Shown here piece by piece: positions 41,284 to 49,384 of a DNA stretch of 64,000 nt; positions within the stretch are counted from its first letter, which is position 1, and each line of letters starts with the position of its first letter. The notes under the pieces were generated by a model that was given only the letters and a program-made list of their open reading frames with translations, was not told the origin of the DNA and made no database searches. The DNA comes from Selenomonas sp. GACV-9 (GTDB taxonomy: Bacteria > Bacillota > Negativicutes > Selenomonadales > Selenomonadaceae): assembly GCA_900116485.1 (NCBI GenBank), contig FPAX01000012.1, positions 1 through 64,000 on the forward strand, given 5' to 3'. The position numbers were made by a program, and so were the translations under genes.

Positions 41284-42684
41284 ATGAAGATAAAGGTAAA
41301 GAATAAATGGCTGCTGGCGGGGACGCTTTGCCTGGCGGCTGGACTGCTAGCCGGAGCAGAGCCGGTGTCGGCAGCCACGACGGCGACCTCGGCCCGCACG
41401 GTGCGCACGGCTGCCAATACTTCGCGGGTTATCGCGCTGGGGCAAAATGCCAAGATGGCAGATACGGCAGCGAAAACGGCAGCACGCCAGCCAGCAGCCA
41501 CGAATATCCATAATGTGCGGCTGACCTGGAAGGAACAGCCAAGTGCAGTGCAGTATCAGGTCGTCATCCTGCGGTCAGAGCAGGATGACCCGTCAAATAT
41601 TGCTGTGACGCAGGAGCAGATCTTCACGAATGGTGTCGATATCAATCTGAGCCGTTTCGGCAGCGCGGCCGGTAATTTCTATTGGAAGGTCTGCGCCCTT
41701 GACTACAATGGCAGGGCAATCGGCCATTTTTCCAAGCCGCGTCCCCTTACCGATGGCGGTGAGATCAATCCGCGGGCACCGAAGCCGACAACCCAGTTTG
41801 CGGATATGGACTACGCGCCGGTCTATCCGGTCTATTCCTGGGTGCCGCTGGCTGGTGCCAAGCATCATGAGGTCAGTGTCTATCGCGTGGTCAGCTGGGG
41901 CAATTCCCTAGTGCACACGCTGAGTGCTGGCGAGTATGATGTCTATGAGGAAGGCGGTTTCACTACGCCGGGCAAGTATTTCTGGCAGGTCCGTTCCGTA
42001 GATGCAGCTGGCAATCCGACCAGTGAGTGGTCGGAGAAAGTGTACTTCGATGTAACGGGGCCGACGCCGATTGCGGCTCTTGGCGACAGCATCACCCATG
42101 GTGGCGGTGCCATGTCAGTGCCGCCGGGGTATCTGCTCTATGACTGGGAGTCCTATGCGAGTGTACCGGTCAAGAATATCGGCTATAGCGGCAACACCAC
42201 GGCTGATATGCTCGAGCGCTTTGAGCGCGATATCCTGCCGTTCTCGCCGCGCGTGCTGGTCATCATGGGCGGAGTCAACGACTATCGCGGCACGGTGAAC
42301 GGCTGGACGACGGTGCAGAACCTGGCGGCGATGCGCGACAAATGCGATGCCTATGGCATCATCCCGGTGTTCCTGACGGCAACGCCTATCAATCCGACGC
42401 TGATGGTAAAGCGTGCCCATATCGATGCGCCGCCTGCTGATTGGCAGGTCCATATGCAGTATGTCAATGATTGGGTCATGCAGCAGCGCTACTGCGTCGA
42501 TGTATCGACGATGCTTGCCGACAGCAATGGCTGGCTGCGTGCCAACTATACGACCGATGGCCTGCATCCGGATTACTATGGCAAGAAATACATCGGTGAG
42601 CGCGTCGGTGAGTACCTCAATGCGCATTTTGCCTGGATCACCAAGAAACTCACGAAAAAGCCGATTCCGCAGTATGAGAAGTGA
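41284..42684 (+). CDS. Secreted SGNH/GDSL hydrolase with fibronectin-like domains
   Basis: About 466 residues. Signal peptide (MKIKVKNKWLLAGTLCLAAG..., cleavage near VSA-ATT), an Ala/Thr-rich segment, two Fn3-like beta domains (about 80-255: RLTWKEQPSAVQYQVVIL; VYSWVPLAGAKHHEVSVYR; YFWQVRSVDAAGNPTSEWS), then a GDSL esterase domain with GDSITHGG (Ser nucleophile), MGGVNDYRG (block III) and TDGLHPDYYG (Asp-x-x-His). All catalytic residues are present. Likely deacetylates or de-esterifies an extracellular polysaccharide. The start is set by the promoter and signal peptide. Confidence 0.85.
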   Translation: MKIKVKNKWLLAGTLCLAAGLLAGAEPVSAATTATSARTVRTAANTSRVIALGQNAKMADTAAKTAARQPAATNIHNVRLTWKEQPSAVQYQVVILRSEQDDPSNIAVTQEQIFTNGVDINLSRFGSAAGNFYWKVCALDYNGRAIGHFSKPRPLTDGGEINPRAPKPTTQFADMDYAPVYPVYSWVPLAGAKHHEVSVYRVVSWGNSLVHTLSAGEYDVYEEGGFTTPGKYFWQVRSVDAAGNPTSEWSEKVYFDVTGPTPIAALGDSITHGGGAMSVPPGYLLYDWESYASVPVKNIGYSGNTTADMLERFERDILPFSPRVLVIMGGVNDYRGTVNGWTTVQNLAAMRDKCDAYGIIPVFLTATPINPTLMVKRAHIDAPPADWQVHMQYVNDWVMQQRYCVDVSTMLADSNGWLRANYTTDGLHPDYYGKKYIGERVGEYLNAHFAWITKKLTKKPIPQYEK

Positions 42685-42772
42685 GGCTGCGGGTTCCTTC
42701 AGTTTATCTACAGAGAATGACGCTAGAATAGATACTATAGCAATGAAGATTCGCATCTTGGAGGAATAGCCA

Positions 42773-43444
42773 ATGAAGATCAAACATATATTGCTGGCTG
42801 TGCTGGCGGTAATCGTAGCCGCTGGTGGCAGCATCGGTTACTCGTATCAGGCGGAACGCACGCCGGAGTATGCACTGGCGCAACTCATGGATGGTGTCAA
42901 GTCCCGTGATTATGACACGGTGCGCCGCTATGCGGATGTGGACAATCTCATAACGACGACTTATGATGAGAGCACGAAGATACTGGCCGATGATATCGTA
43001 AACTTGAACAAGACGTATCCGCAGGACTGGTTCTTCCGTCATGACACGGCATTCATGCAGCAGTATATAGCGGAGCGCCGCAGCGATGATATGGTATTTA
43101 TCCAGCGGGTGCTGGAACTCTATATGGATCCTGAGATTACGCCCATCAGCCGTATGGATGGCCAGGCGAAATGGATCGCTGACGAGATGACGAAGTTCGG
43201 GGACAGCTATGATGTCAGTGTAAGGTCCGTGCAGACAGATGGCACAAGGGCAATGGCTGTTGTCGACATCAAGGGCAAGGATACGGACTACGGCCGTCTC
43301 GTGCCGCAGCTCACACTGAAGGTTGATATGGAGCAGCAGGACGATGGCCATTGGCAGGCAGTCCATATCGCCAATACAGCAGAGGCCTTCTATCCAGTAG
43401 TCAAGGGCATCGAGGACTACTGGACATTGCAGGGCTGGCAATAA
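42773..43444 (+). CDS. Exported protein of unknown function
   Basis: 223 residues with an N-terminal signal/anchor (MKIKHILLAVLAVIVAAGGSI). The remainder begins PEYALAQLMDGVKSRDYDTVRRYADVDNL, an opening similar to DUF2939-type proteins, and ends in beta-strand-rich sequence with DGHWQAVHIANT. No catalytic motif is visible. It follows the SGNH hydrolase by about 90 bp and ends in a terminator. GGAGG precedes the ATG. Confidence 0.7.
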   Translation: MKIKHILLAVLAVIVAAGGSIGYSYQAERTPEYALAQLMDGVKSRDYDTVRRYADVDNLITTTYDESTKILADDIVNLNKTYPQDWFFRHDTAFMQQYIAERRSDDMVFIQRVLELYMDPEITPISRMDGQAKWIADEMTKFGDSYDVSVRSVQTDGTRAMAVVDIKGKDTDYGRLVPQLTLKVDMEQQDDGHWQAVHIANTAEAFYPVVKGIEDYWTLQGWQ

Positions 43445-43457
43445 ACGAATAAGATAG

Positions 43458-43495
43458 AGAGGTATAGCGCAAGGCTTTGCGTTATACCTCTTTTT
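43458..43495 (+). terminator. Terminator after exported protein gene
   Basis: GAGGTATAGCGCAA and TTGCGTTATACCTC pair with one G-U around GGC, followed by TTTTT. Confidence 0.85.
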
Positions 43496-43656
43496 GCAGG
43501 AAATGTCAGGGCTGCATGTTGTATGAATTGTTGCAATATTATATCAGTACAAGCAGGATTTGTGGATGGCGTGTCGAATTATCTAGGGCGAGAGAAAGAT
43601 AAGGAGTAAGGATATACTCAGAAAAAACAAAGGGATGTAGTATAGGAGGGGTTGCC

Positions 43657-45432
43657 ATGTCTTTAAAAGGACGGTTTGTCATCATGATCGTCGGTACAGC
43701 TGTATTGACGACAGTGCTGGTCAGTGCGCTGTTCATCACGAATCTCATCAGCGAGACCGACCGGCAGGTGGATACGTATCGTCAGACGTTGACACAGGAT
43801 GTGGAGCGGGAGCTCAAGATTCAGACCGAGTCGGCGATTTCCATCATCAAGCAGGTCTACGACCGGCAGCAGAAAGGTGAGCTGACCGAGGAACAGGCCA
43901 AGAAGCAAGCTGCGGACCTGATCCGCGATATGCGCTATGATGATGGTGCGGGGTACTTCTGGATTGACACCTATGAGGGCGTCAATGTTGTCCTGCTCGG
44001 CCGTGATACCGAGGGCAAGTCGCGCATAAACCTGACTGATCCAGCTGGGCGTCATTTCATCAAGGAAATGATTGAGAACGGCCGCAAGGATGGCGGCGGC
44101 TACACGGATTTGATGTTTGCCAAACCGAATGAGACGACGCCGTTGCCCAAACGCAACTATACGGCAACGTTTGCGCCGTATCAGTGGGTCGTTGGTACGG
44201 GCGTCTGGATCGACTATATCGATACGAAGGTGGCTGAAGAGCGCGCCGAGGCCGATAAGACTTTCTGGGCCAGCCTTATGAAACTCGGCGGCATCATTGT
44301 CGTGCTGCTGGCGGTCTTTATCGGCTTAGGCCTCTATGCAGCGGGAACGGTGGTCGGGCCGATTCATCTGGTCACAAGCAGGCTCGGAGTCCTCGCCACT
44401 GGTGATTTCCGCAAGGATGAATCCCTTGCGGAGGTCATGCACCGCAGCGATGAGATCGGTGAGATGAGTCAGGCCTTGCAGAAACTGCAGCAGCAGGTCC
44501 ATGATATGATGCAGCATGTTGCCGAGTCCAGCCAGCAGGTCGCCTCCTCGTCACAGCAGCTGACGAATAGTTCGGAGCAGTCAGCAGAGGTCAGTGGTCA
44601 AGTCGCTGACTCGATTGTCAATGTGGCTGGTTCGTGCAGTGAGCAGTTCACTGAGGTCGAGAATGCCAGCGAGCATATCAACCACCTGGCAATGAATATG
44701 GAAAAATTCGAGAAGGCGCTCGATCATGCTGGTTCGGTCGTTGGCACGGCCAAGTCTCAGGCTGATGCCGGTGAGCAGAAAGTCGCCAGTGCCGTGCAGC
44801 AGATGGAGCTTATCGAGCAGTCGGTCAGCGAGTCGGCCAAAGTAATCGAGGAGCTCGGTCATGAGTCCGACAAGATTGGCACGATTGTCGATGCGATTTC
44901 GGAGATTGCTGAGCAGACAAACCTCTTGGCACTCAATGCCGCCATCGAGGCAGCCCGGGCTGGCGAGCATGGCCGCGGCTTTGCGGTAGTTGCCGATGAA
45001 GTCCGCAAGCTGGCTGAGCAGTCAAGCGAGTCAGCCCGTGAGATTGCTGGCATTATCGGTTCCATCCAGTCGAAATCGAGAAGTGCGGTATCGGTTATGC
45101 AGGATGGTGTCAGCCAGGTACAGAATGGTGTTGGTGCTGTAAACGGTGCCGGCATGACCTTCAAGGATATTGCAGAGATGGTGGAAAAGGTAGTGGAAGA
45201 GACGCGGGAAATGGAGCGGATCGTTGTGACCCTTTCCACCAGTACCAATACGATATCCGGGGCAATTAGCAAGATTAGTGCTATGAGCCGCAGCGTTGCC
45301 AGCGAGGCCGAGACGGTATCGGCGGCAACTGAGGAGCAGACAGCGACGATGAACGAGATCGCTGCCTCGAGCCGGAAGCTGACGGAAATGGCACAGTCCA
45401 TGGAGGCATCGGTCGAGAAATTCAAGATTTGA
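43657..45432 (+). CDS. Methyl-accepting chemotaxis protein with single Cache domain
   Basis: 591 residues: transmembrane helix 1 (about 7-29), extracytoplasmic sCache_2 sensor (about 32-200; [36 protein letters not shown]), helix 2 (about 206-228), HAMP, and a methyl-accepting coil with the conserved tip [19 protein letters not shown] and [17 protein letters not shown]. sCache_2 receptors commonly detect short organic acids. It implies a motile cell. Monocistronic behind AGGAGGGG, with a terminator. Confidence 0.95.
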   Translation: MSLKGRFVIMIVGTAVLTTVLVSALFITNLISETDRQVDTYRQTLTQDVERELKIQTESAISIIKQVYDRQQKGELTEEQAKKQAADLIRDMRYDDGAGYFWIDTYEGVNVVLLGRDTEGKSRINLTDPAGRHFIKEMIENGRKDGGGYTDLMFAKPNETTPLPKRNYTATFAPYQWVVGTGVWIDYIDTKVAEERAEADKTFWASLMKLGGIIVVLLAVFIGLGLYAAGTVVGPIHLVTSRLGVLATGDFRKDESLAEVMHRSDEIGEMSQALQKLQQQVHDMMQHVAESSQQVASSSQQLTNSSEQSAEVSGQVADSIVNVAGSCSEQFTEVENASEHINHLAMNMEKFEKALDHAGSVVGTAKSQADAGEQKVASAVQQMELIEQSVSESAKVIEELGHESDKIGTIVDAISEIAEQTNLLALNAAIEAARAGEHGRGFAVVADEVRKLAEQSSESAREIAGIIGSIQSKSRSAVSVMQDGVSQVQNGVGAVNGAGMTFKDIAEMVEKVVEETREMERIVVTLSTSTNTISGAISKISAMSRSVASEAETVSAATEEQTATMNEIAASSRKLTEMAQSMEASVEKFKI

Positions 45433-45437
45433 GCATG

Positions 45438-45497
45438 AAAAAACTCTGTTTCCGGCAGGGCGGCAATTGCCGCTCTGCTCTGGAAACAGAGTTTTTT
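45438..45497. terminator. Large bidirectional terminator hairpin
   Basis: AAAAAACTCTGTTTCC pairs with GGAAACAGAGTTTTTT, and an inner GCAGGGCGGCAATTGCCGCTCTGC palindrome-like stem (24 nt, 45455-45478) extends it. It separates the chemoreceptor from the convergent small gene. Confidence 0.9.
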
Positions 45498-45516
45498 GTT
45501 TGCAGGGATATATGCA

Positions 45517-45867
45517 TCAGCCTAACAAGGCGCTGCGATTATCAAGGATGGCTTTGCCGGCCGTGCAGGCTGGGCAAAAACAGGTGTCGCCGCCACTGGC
45601 CTTGACTTCGTGGGCCTGGGCCAGCAGAGCCGTGGCCTGTTGCTCGCCGAAGATTTTCTTGGCCTCGTTGGAGGCGAAGAACGGGATGACATCATCGATG
45701 CTGTTGACGTCGGCCTCGAGCTCAGCCAATAGTTTTTCGGCAGCATCCTTCTCACCTGCTTGTCCGACTGCGGCCAGGTAGGCGGTAGCGATATCCTTGA
45801 GCCCGCTGTAGCAGCTGGGGGCATCGATGAGTTCCTGTACTTTCTGAAGAACTTCTTCTTTTGTCAT
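45517..45867 (-). CDS. Small Cys-containing protein (family often mislabelled Hsp90)
   Basis: About 116 residues. Begins MTKEEVLQKVQELIDAPSCY and ends GGDTCFCPACTAGKAILDN; the CxC-x2-C cluster close to the C-terminus suggests metal or Fe-S binding. Similar proteins occur widely in Clostridia and Negativicutes, and from memory carry an automatic label of molecular chaperone Hsp90 without support. Start uncertain: an ATG four codons upstream abuts the AAAGGA site and a longer in-frame extension exists, but the promoter (45917-45945) argues against it. Role unknown. Confidence 0.7.
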   Translation of the reverse strand: MTKEEVLQKVQELIDAPSCYSGLKDIATAYLAAVGQAGEKDAAEKLLAELEADVNSIDDVIPFFASNEAKKIFGEQQATALLAQAHEVKASGGDTCFCPACTAGKAILDNRSALLG

Positions 45868-45916
45868 AACATGATCCATCCTTTCTTTCGTGTTTGCATG
45901 CTGTAACTCTGCCTTC

Positions 45917-45945
45917 AACATATCATTTCCTCGTTGACTTGTCAA
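45917..45945 (-). promoter_or_regulatory. Minus-strand promoter overlapping the TTGAC-TT-GTCAA palindrome
   Basis: On the minus strand TTGACA (45940-45945) and TATGTT (45917-45922) are 17 bp apart. The -35 box is one half of the palindrome at 45934-45945, so a protein bound there would block the polymerase. Confidence 0.6.
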
Positions 45946-45953
45946 TTGCTGCT
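45934..45953. repeat. Dispersed 20-bp repeat containing TTGAC-TT-GTCAA (copy 2)
   Basis: Identical over 20 bases to 22062-22081, 24 kb away. Related TGAC-NN-GTCA units form the tandem array at the start of thiE (57515-57574). Confidence 0.7.
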
Positions 45954-45996
45954 GGATTGTCAGTTTACAACATTACATTATTTTTACCCAAATGTC

Positions 45997-46025
45997 TTGA
46001 CGAATGGAAAGAAAAGGTTTATCAT
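45997..46025 (+). promoter_or_regulatory. Promoter of the tandem DUF2292 gene
   Basis: TTGACG and TATCAT with an exact 17-bp spacer, 50 bp before the start codon. Confidence 0.6.
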
Positions 46026-46075
46026 ACAAGATAAATTAAACATATCTGATAAGTATATTTTAAGAGGGTGAATCG

Positions 46076-46423
46076 ATGGCAGGAAGGAAATTGAGCGTGG
46101 GAGAAGTTCCCGGCGAAGTCATGGCTGAAATCCTGAAGATCTTGCAGTTCATCAGCTTTGGCGAAGTGGTTTTGGTCGCTCAGGATGGAATCCTGGTTCA
46201 GGTGGAATGGAAGGAAAAACTGCGGATTGAAAGTTTCGGCTGTCAGCGTGAGGAGCAGGTCTGGAGCGAGAAACAACGTCAGCATATCGCCGAGCATGTC
46301 CGGCAGGAATTTGGCCGCTTGCAGTATGGCCGTCTTGTCATCGTGGTCAAACGCGGAACTGTGGTGCAGATGGAGCGCACAGAAAAACAGCGCTTTACTG
46401 GTTTGGATGGCGAAGGCATCTGA
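46076..46423 (+). CDS. Tandem DUF2292 (YezD-like) protein
   Basis: 115 residues containing two copies of the small DUF2292 fold: copy 1 about 15-52 (LKILQFISFGEVVLVAQDGI, then VEWKEKLRIE) and copy 2 about 72-108 (QEFGRLQYGRLVIVVKRGTV, then MERTEKQRF). The hallmark is a strand-turn with G-V/L-hydrophobic followed by ERTEK-R. Usual family members have a single copy of about 55-60 residues, so this is a duplication-fusion; the first copy has diverged (VEWKEK for IERTEK). Family members are often found next to sulfate assimilation genes, as here. Molecular role unknown. It has its own promoter. Confidence 0.8.
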   Translation: MAGRKLSVGEVPGEVMAEILKILQFISFGEVVLVAQDGILVQVEWKEKLRIESFGCQREEQVWSEKQRQHIAEHVRQEFGRLQYGRLVIVVKRGTVVQMERTEKQRFTGLDGEGI

Positions 46424-46449
46424 ATCTATGATCTTGTAATATGACAGGC

Positions 46450-46478
46450 TTGACAAATGGCTTGAGCCGATATAAACT
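46450..46478 (+). promoter_or_regulatory. Promoter of the sulfate uptake/activation operon
   Basis: TTGACA at 46450-46455; TATAAACT follows, giving either TATAAA (15-bp spacer) or TAAACT (17-bp spacer). About 35 bp downstream begins the conserved leader RNA. Confidence 0.6.
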
Positions 46479-46510
46479 AGTAACAATCGAAAGAATGCAT
46501 ATATGATAAA

Positions 46511-46616
46511 TATGATTAAACGGATAACCGCAGGTCATTCGAAAAACGAAAGCCTATGGAGCCGTACAGCAACCGTGAGGATAAGTCTGAGCGTGCTGTG
46601 CGTCCATAGGCTTTTT
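46511..46616 (+). promoter_or_regulatory. Sulfur-operon leader RNA, copy A (candidate riboswitch/attenuator)
   Basis: Transcribed leader between a promoter and sbp. The 5' half (46511-46559) reads TATGATTAAACGG, ATAACCG, CAGGTCATTCGAAAAACGAA, AGCCTATGG and is nearly identical to 58212-58261. It can form hairpins CGG-ATAA-CCG and TTCG-AAAAA-CGAA. AAGCCTATGGA then pairs with TCCATAGGCTT (and inner TACAGCA with TGCTGT) to make an intrinsic terminator ending CTTTTTG, 50 nt before sbp. The distal loop differs completely from copy B, so only the aptamer-like half and terminator arm are conserved. Not TPP, SAM-I or T-box by sequence. It might correspond to the published thiS candidate motif, which I cannot verify. 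Confidence 0.65.
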
Positions 46617-46669
46617 GCGTATATGTTTCTGATATATATCACCAGTATTCAGGATGAGGAGTGTTTGAA

Positions 46670-47701
46670 ATGAAGGCGAAAAAATGGTTTGGACTTGCGG
46701 CAGGTTTGGTATTGGCCATGGGGGCGCTGACGGGGTGCGGCGGCAATGCAACGGCAGACAGCGGCAGCGCTGGCAAGGAGTTCCTCAATGTCTCCTATGA
46801 CCCGACCCGTGAGCTCTTCGCGGAGTTCAATGCGAAGTTCAAGGAGGAATGGAAAAAAGAATCCGGCGAAGACGTGACCTTCTCCCAGTCTCATGGCGGT
46901 TCGGGCAAGCAGGCCCGGTCGGTGCGCGATGGCCTCGAGGCAGATGTGGTCACGCTGGCCTTGGCCTATGACGTGGATGAGATTGCCCAGGCAGGTCTCA
47001 TCGACAAGGACTGGATCAAGAAATTCCCCGATAACTCGGCACCTTATACCTCGACGATCGTCTTCCTGGTGCGCAAGGGCAACCCGAAGAACATCCACGA
47101 CTGGAACGACCTGGTGCGGGACGATGTGCAGATCGTGACGCCGAATCCGAAGACGTCAGGCGGTGCCCGCTGGAACTATCTGGCAGCTTGGGAATATGCC
47201 AAGGAGCATAACAATGGCGATGAGGCCAAGATAAAGGATTTCCTCAAGGTACTGTTCAGCCATGTGGTGGCACTGGATTCCGGTGCCCGCGGTGCAACGA
47301 CTTCCTTCGTCCAGCGCGGGCAGGGGGATGTCTTGATTGCCTGGGAGAATGAAGCCCTGCTGTCGGTGAAGGATGCACCGGACGATTATGAGATCGTAGT
47401 GCCGTCCATCAGCATCCTGGCGGAGCCGTCGGTGGCGGTAGTCGATGAAGTGGTGGAGCGCAAGGGTACGCGTAAGCTGGCCGAGGCCTACATCAACTTC
47501 CTCTACAGCAAAGAGGGCCAGGAAATCGCCGCTAAGAATTTCTACCGTCCCCGTGACAAAGAGGTGGCCGCTAAGTATGCCAAGGTATTCCTGCCCCTCA
47601 AGCTCGTGACGATCGATGAGGCTTTTGGCGGCTGGACGAAGGCCCAGAAGGAGCATTTCGCCGATGGCGGTACCTTTGACCAGATTTATGAGAAGAAATG
47701 A
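46670..47701 (+). CDS. sbp: Sulfate-binding lipoprotein of ABC importer
   Basis: 343 residues with a lipobox (ALTGC, Cys near 23) anchoring it at the outer face of the inner membrane. Family signatures: [39 protein letters not shown] [32 protein letters not shown]. These residues hold sulfate or thiosulfate through backbone amides. ATG 8 nt behind GAGGAG; a GTG three codons upstream overlaps that site. First gene of a sulfate uptake and activation operon under the copy A leader. Confidence 0.95.
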   Translation: MKAKKWFGLAAGLVLAMGALTGCGGNATADSGSAGKEFLNVSYDPTRELFAEFNAKFKEEWKKESGEDVTFSQSHGGSGKQARSVRDGLEADVVTLALAYDVDEIAQAGLIDKDWIKKFPDNSAPYTSTIVFLVRKGNPKNIHDWNDLVRDDVQIVTPNPKTSGGARWNYLAAWEYAKEHNNGDEAKIKDFLKVLFSHVVALDSGARGATTSFVQRGQGDVLIAWENEALLSVKDAPDDYEIVVPSISILAEPSVAVVDEVVERKGTRKLAEAYINFLYSKEGQEIAAKNFYRPRDKEVAAKYAKVFLPLKLVTIDEAFGGWTKAQKEHFADGGTFDQIYEKK

Positions 47702-47722
47702 CACGGTGAAGGAGGCAGGAAA

Positions 47723-48553
47723 GTGAGCAGTTTCAGCAATAAGAAAGTCATTCCGGGATATCGCTTTACCTGCGGCATCACATTCTTTTATCTCTCGCTT
47801 ATCTTATTGATTCCGCTGGCCGCTTTTGTCCTGTATACCGCAGGCATGGGCTGGGAGAAATTTTTGGCAGTGGTGCTGGATTACCGCGTCTTCCATGCGT
47901 ATTATATCAGCCTGCTGACGGCACTGGCGGCAGCGGTGATGAATGGTGTCTTCGGGCTGCTGCTGGCCTGGGTGCTCGTCCGCTATGAGTTCTTCGGCAA
48001 GGGGCTTCTCGATGGCCTTATCGATCTGCCCTTTGCCCTGCCCACGGCGGTGGCGGGCATTGCGCTTACGACGCTCTATGCGGAAAACGGCTGGCTGGGC
48101 CAGTACCTGTATGCACTGGGGATTCCCTCGGCCTTTTCGCCGCTGGGCATTACGTTAGCGATGGTCTTTGTGGGCCTGCCCTTTGTGGCCCGCAGCGTCC
48201 AGCCGGTGCTGCGGGACCTCGACCCGCAGGTGGAGGAGGCGGCATCTTTGCTGGGGGCAGGCGATTGGCTGACCTTTCGCCGTGTAATTTTTCCTGAGCT
48301 GGTATCGCCGCTGCTCACGGGTTTTTCTTTGGCCTTTGCCCGGGGGGTCGGCGAGTACGGCAGCGTGGTTTTCATTGCGGGCAATCTTCCCTATGAGACG
48401 GAAATCGCACCGCTCTTGATCATGGCTAAGCTGGAGCAGTTCGACTATCAGGCAGCGGCGGCCATTGCGCTGGTGCTGCTGCTCTTGTCCTTTGCCATCT
48501 TATTGCTCATCAATGGGTATCAGCGCTATCGTGTGCAGAAACAGGGGGTGTGA
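47723..48553 (+). CDS. cysT: Sulfate ABC transporter permease CysT
   Basis: 276 residues, six transmembrane helices. Typical CysT/CysU opening PGYRFTCGITFFYLSLILLIPL, FPFALPTAVAGIALTTLYA-like DLPFALPTAVAGIALTTLYA, EAA loop VEEAASLLGAGDWLTFRRVIFPEL, and GVGEYGSVVFIAGNLP. GTG start 7 nt behind GGAGG. Forms the membrane channel with CysW. Confidence 0.95.
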   Translation: MSSFSNKKVIPGYRFTCGITFFYLSLILLIPLAAFVLYTAGMGWEKFLAVVLDYRVFHAYYISLLTALAAAVMNGVFGLLLAWVLVRYEFFGKGLLDGLIDLPFALPTAVAGIALTTLYAENGWLGQYLYALGIPSAFSPLGITLAMVFVGLPFVARSVQPVLRDLDPQVEEAASLLGAGDWLTFRRVIFPELVSPLLTGFSLAFARGVGEYGSVVFIAGNLPYETEIAPLLIMAKLEQFDYQAAAAIALVLLLLSFAILLLINGYQRYRVQKQGV

Positions 48554-48556
48554 AAG

Positions 48557-49384
48557 TTGGCAGTGAAACCGCATAAATTCAGTCAATGGGGGCTTATCGG
48601 ACTGGCTGCTGCCTTCCTGCTGGTCATGCTGGTGCTGCCGCTGGTCCTGGTGGCCAGCGAGGCGTTGGCCAAGGGGTGGCAGGCTTATCTGGCCGCTCTC
48701 GACGAGCCCTTTGCGCGCAAGGCGCTGTATCTGACCTTAGAGGCAACGGTGGCGGCGGTGCTTGGCAATACGGTATTTGGCCTGGCTTCGGCCTGGCTGC
48801 TCACGAAATACGATTTCCGCGGCAAGGCTTTTTGGAGTTCGCTGCTGGATCTGCCTTTTGCCATTTCTCCGGTGGTGGCCGGTTTGCTGTTTGTCATCCT
48901 GTTTGGCCGCATGAGTCCCCTCTATCCCTTCCTGCGGGCTGAGCACATCGCGATCATCTTCGCGGTGCCGGGCATCATCCTCGCCACGGTGTTCGTGACC
49001 TTTCCGTTCATCACCCGGGAGCTGGTGCCGGTCATGGAGGCCCAGGGGCGCAGCGAGGAGGAGGCTGCGGCGACGATGGGGGCCAGCGGCTGGACGATTT
49101 TCCGGCGGGTGACCCTGCCGAATATCAAGTGGGCGTTGCTCTATGGCGTGATACTCTGTACCGCCAGGGCCCTGGGGGAATTCGGTGCGGTGTCGGTAGT
49201 TTCGGGACATATCCGGGGCAAGACGAATACCCTGCCGCTGCATATCGAAATCCTCTATAACGAATACAATTTCACGGCGGCCTTTGCCGTGGCATCGATT
49301 CTGGTGATTCTGGCCGTCATCATCCTGATCCTGCGGAATCTGGTGGAATGGCGGGCGAAACGGGGGCTAAGAAATGGCAATTGA
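48557..49384 (+). CDS. cysW: Sulfate ABC transporter permease CysW
   Basis: 275 residues, six helices; LLDLPFAISPVVAGLLFVIL, EEEAAATMGASGWTIFRRVTLPN (EAA loop), CTARALGEFGAVSVVSGHIRG and TNTLPLHIEILYNEYNF are CysW hallmarks. Starts with TTG (or GTG two codons later), 4 nt after cysT; its end overlaps cysA by 11 nt. Partner of CysT in the importer. Confidence 0.95.
   Translation: MAVKPHKFSQWGLIGLAAAFLLVMLVLPLVLVASEALAKGWQAYLAALDEPFARKALYLTLEATVAAVLGNTVFGLASAWLLTKYDFRGKAFWSSLLDLPFAISPVVAGLLFVILFGRMSPLYPFLRAEHIAIIFAVPGIILATVFVTFPFITRELVPVMEAQGRSEEEAAATMGASGWTIFRRVTLPNIKWALLYGVILCTARALGEFGAVSVVSGHIRGKTNTLPLHIEILYNEYNFTAAFAVASILVILAVIILILRNLVEWRAKRGLRNGN

Noticed and set aside
45517..45867. Hsp90 chaperone
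   Set aside because: Only about 116 residues, with no GHKL ATPase motifs; the label seen on relatives is an annotation artefact.
46511..46616. SAM-I (S-box), T-box or TPP riboswitch
   Set aside because: None of the conserved cores (S-box CTTATC...GAG, T-box GGGTGG, THI CTGAGA) is present; only the true THI element at 55048 has them.
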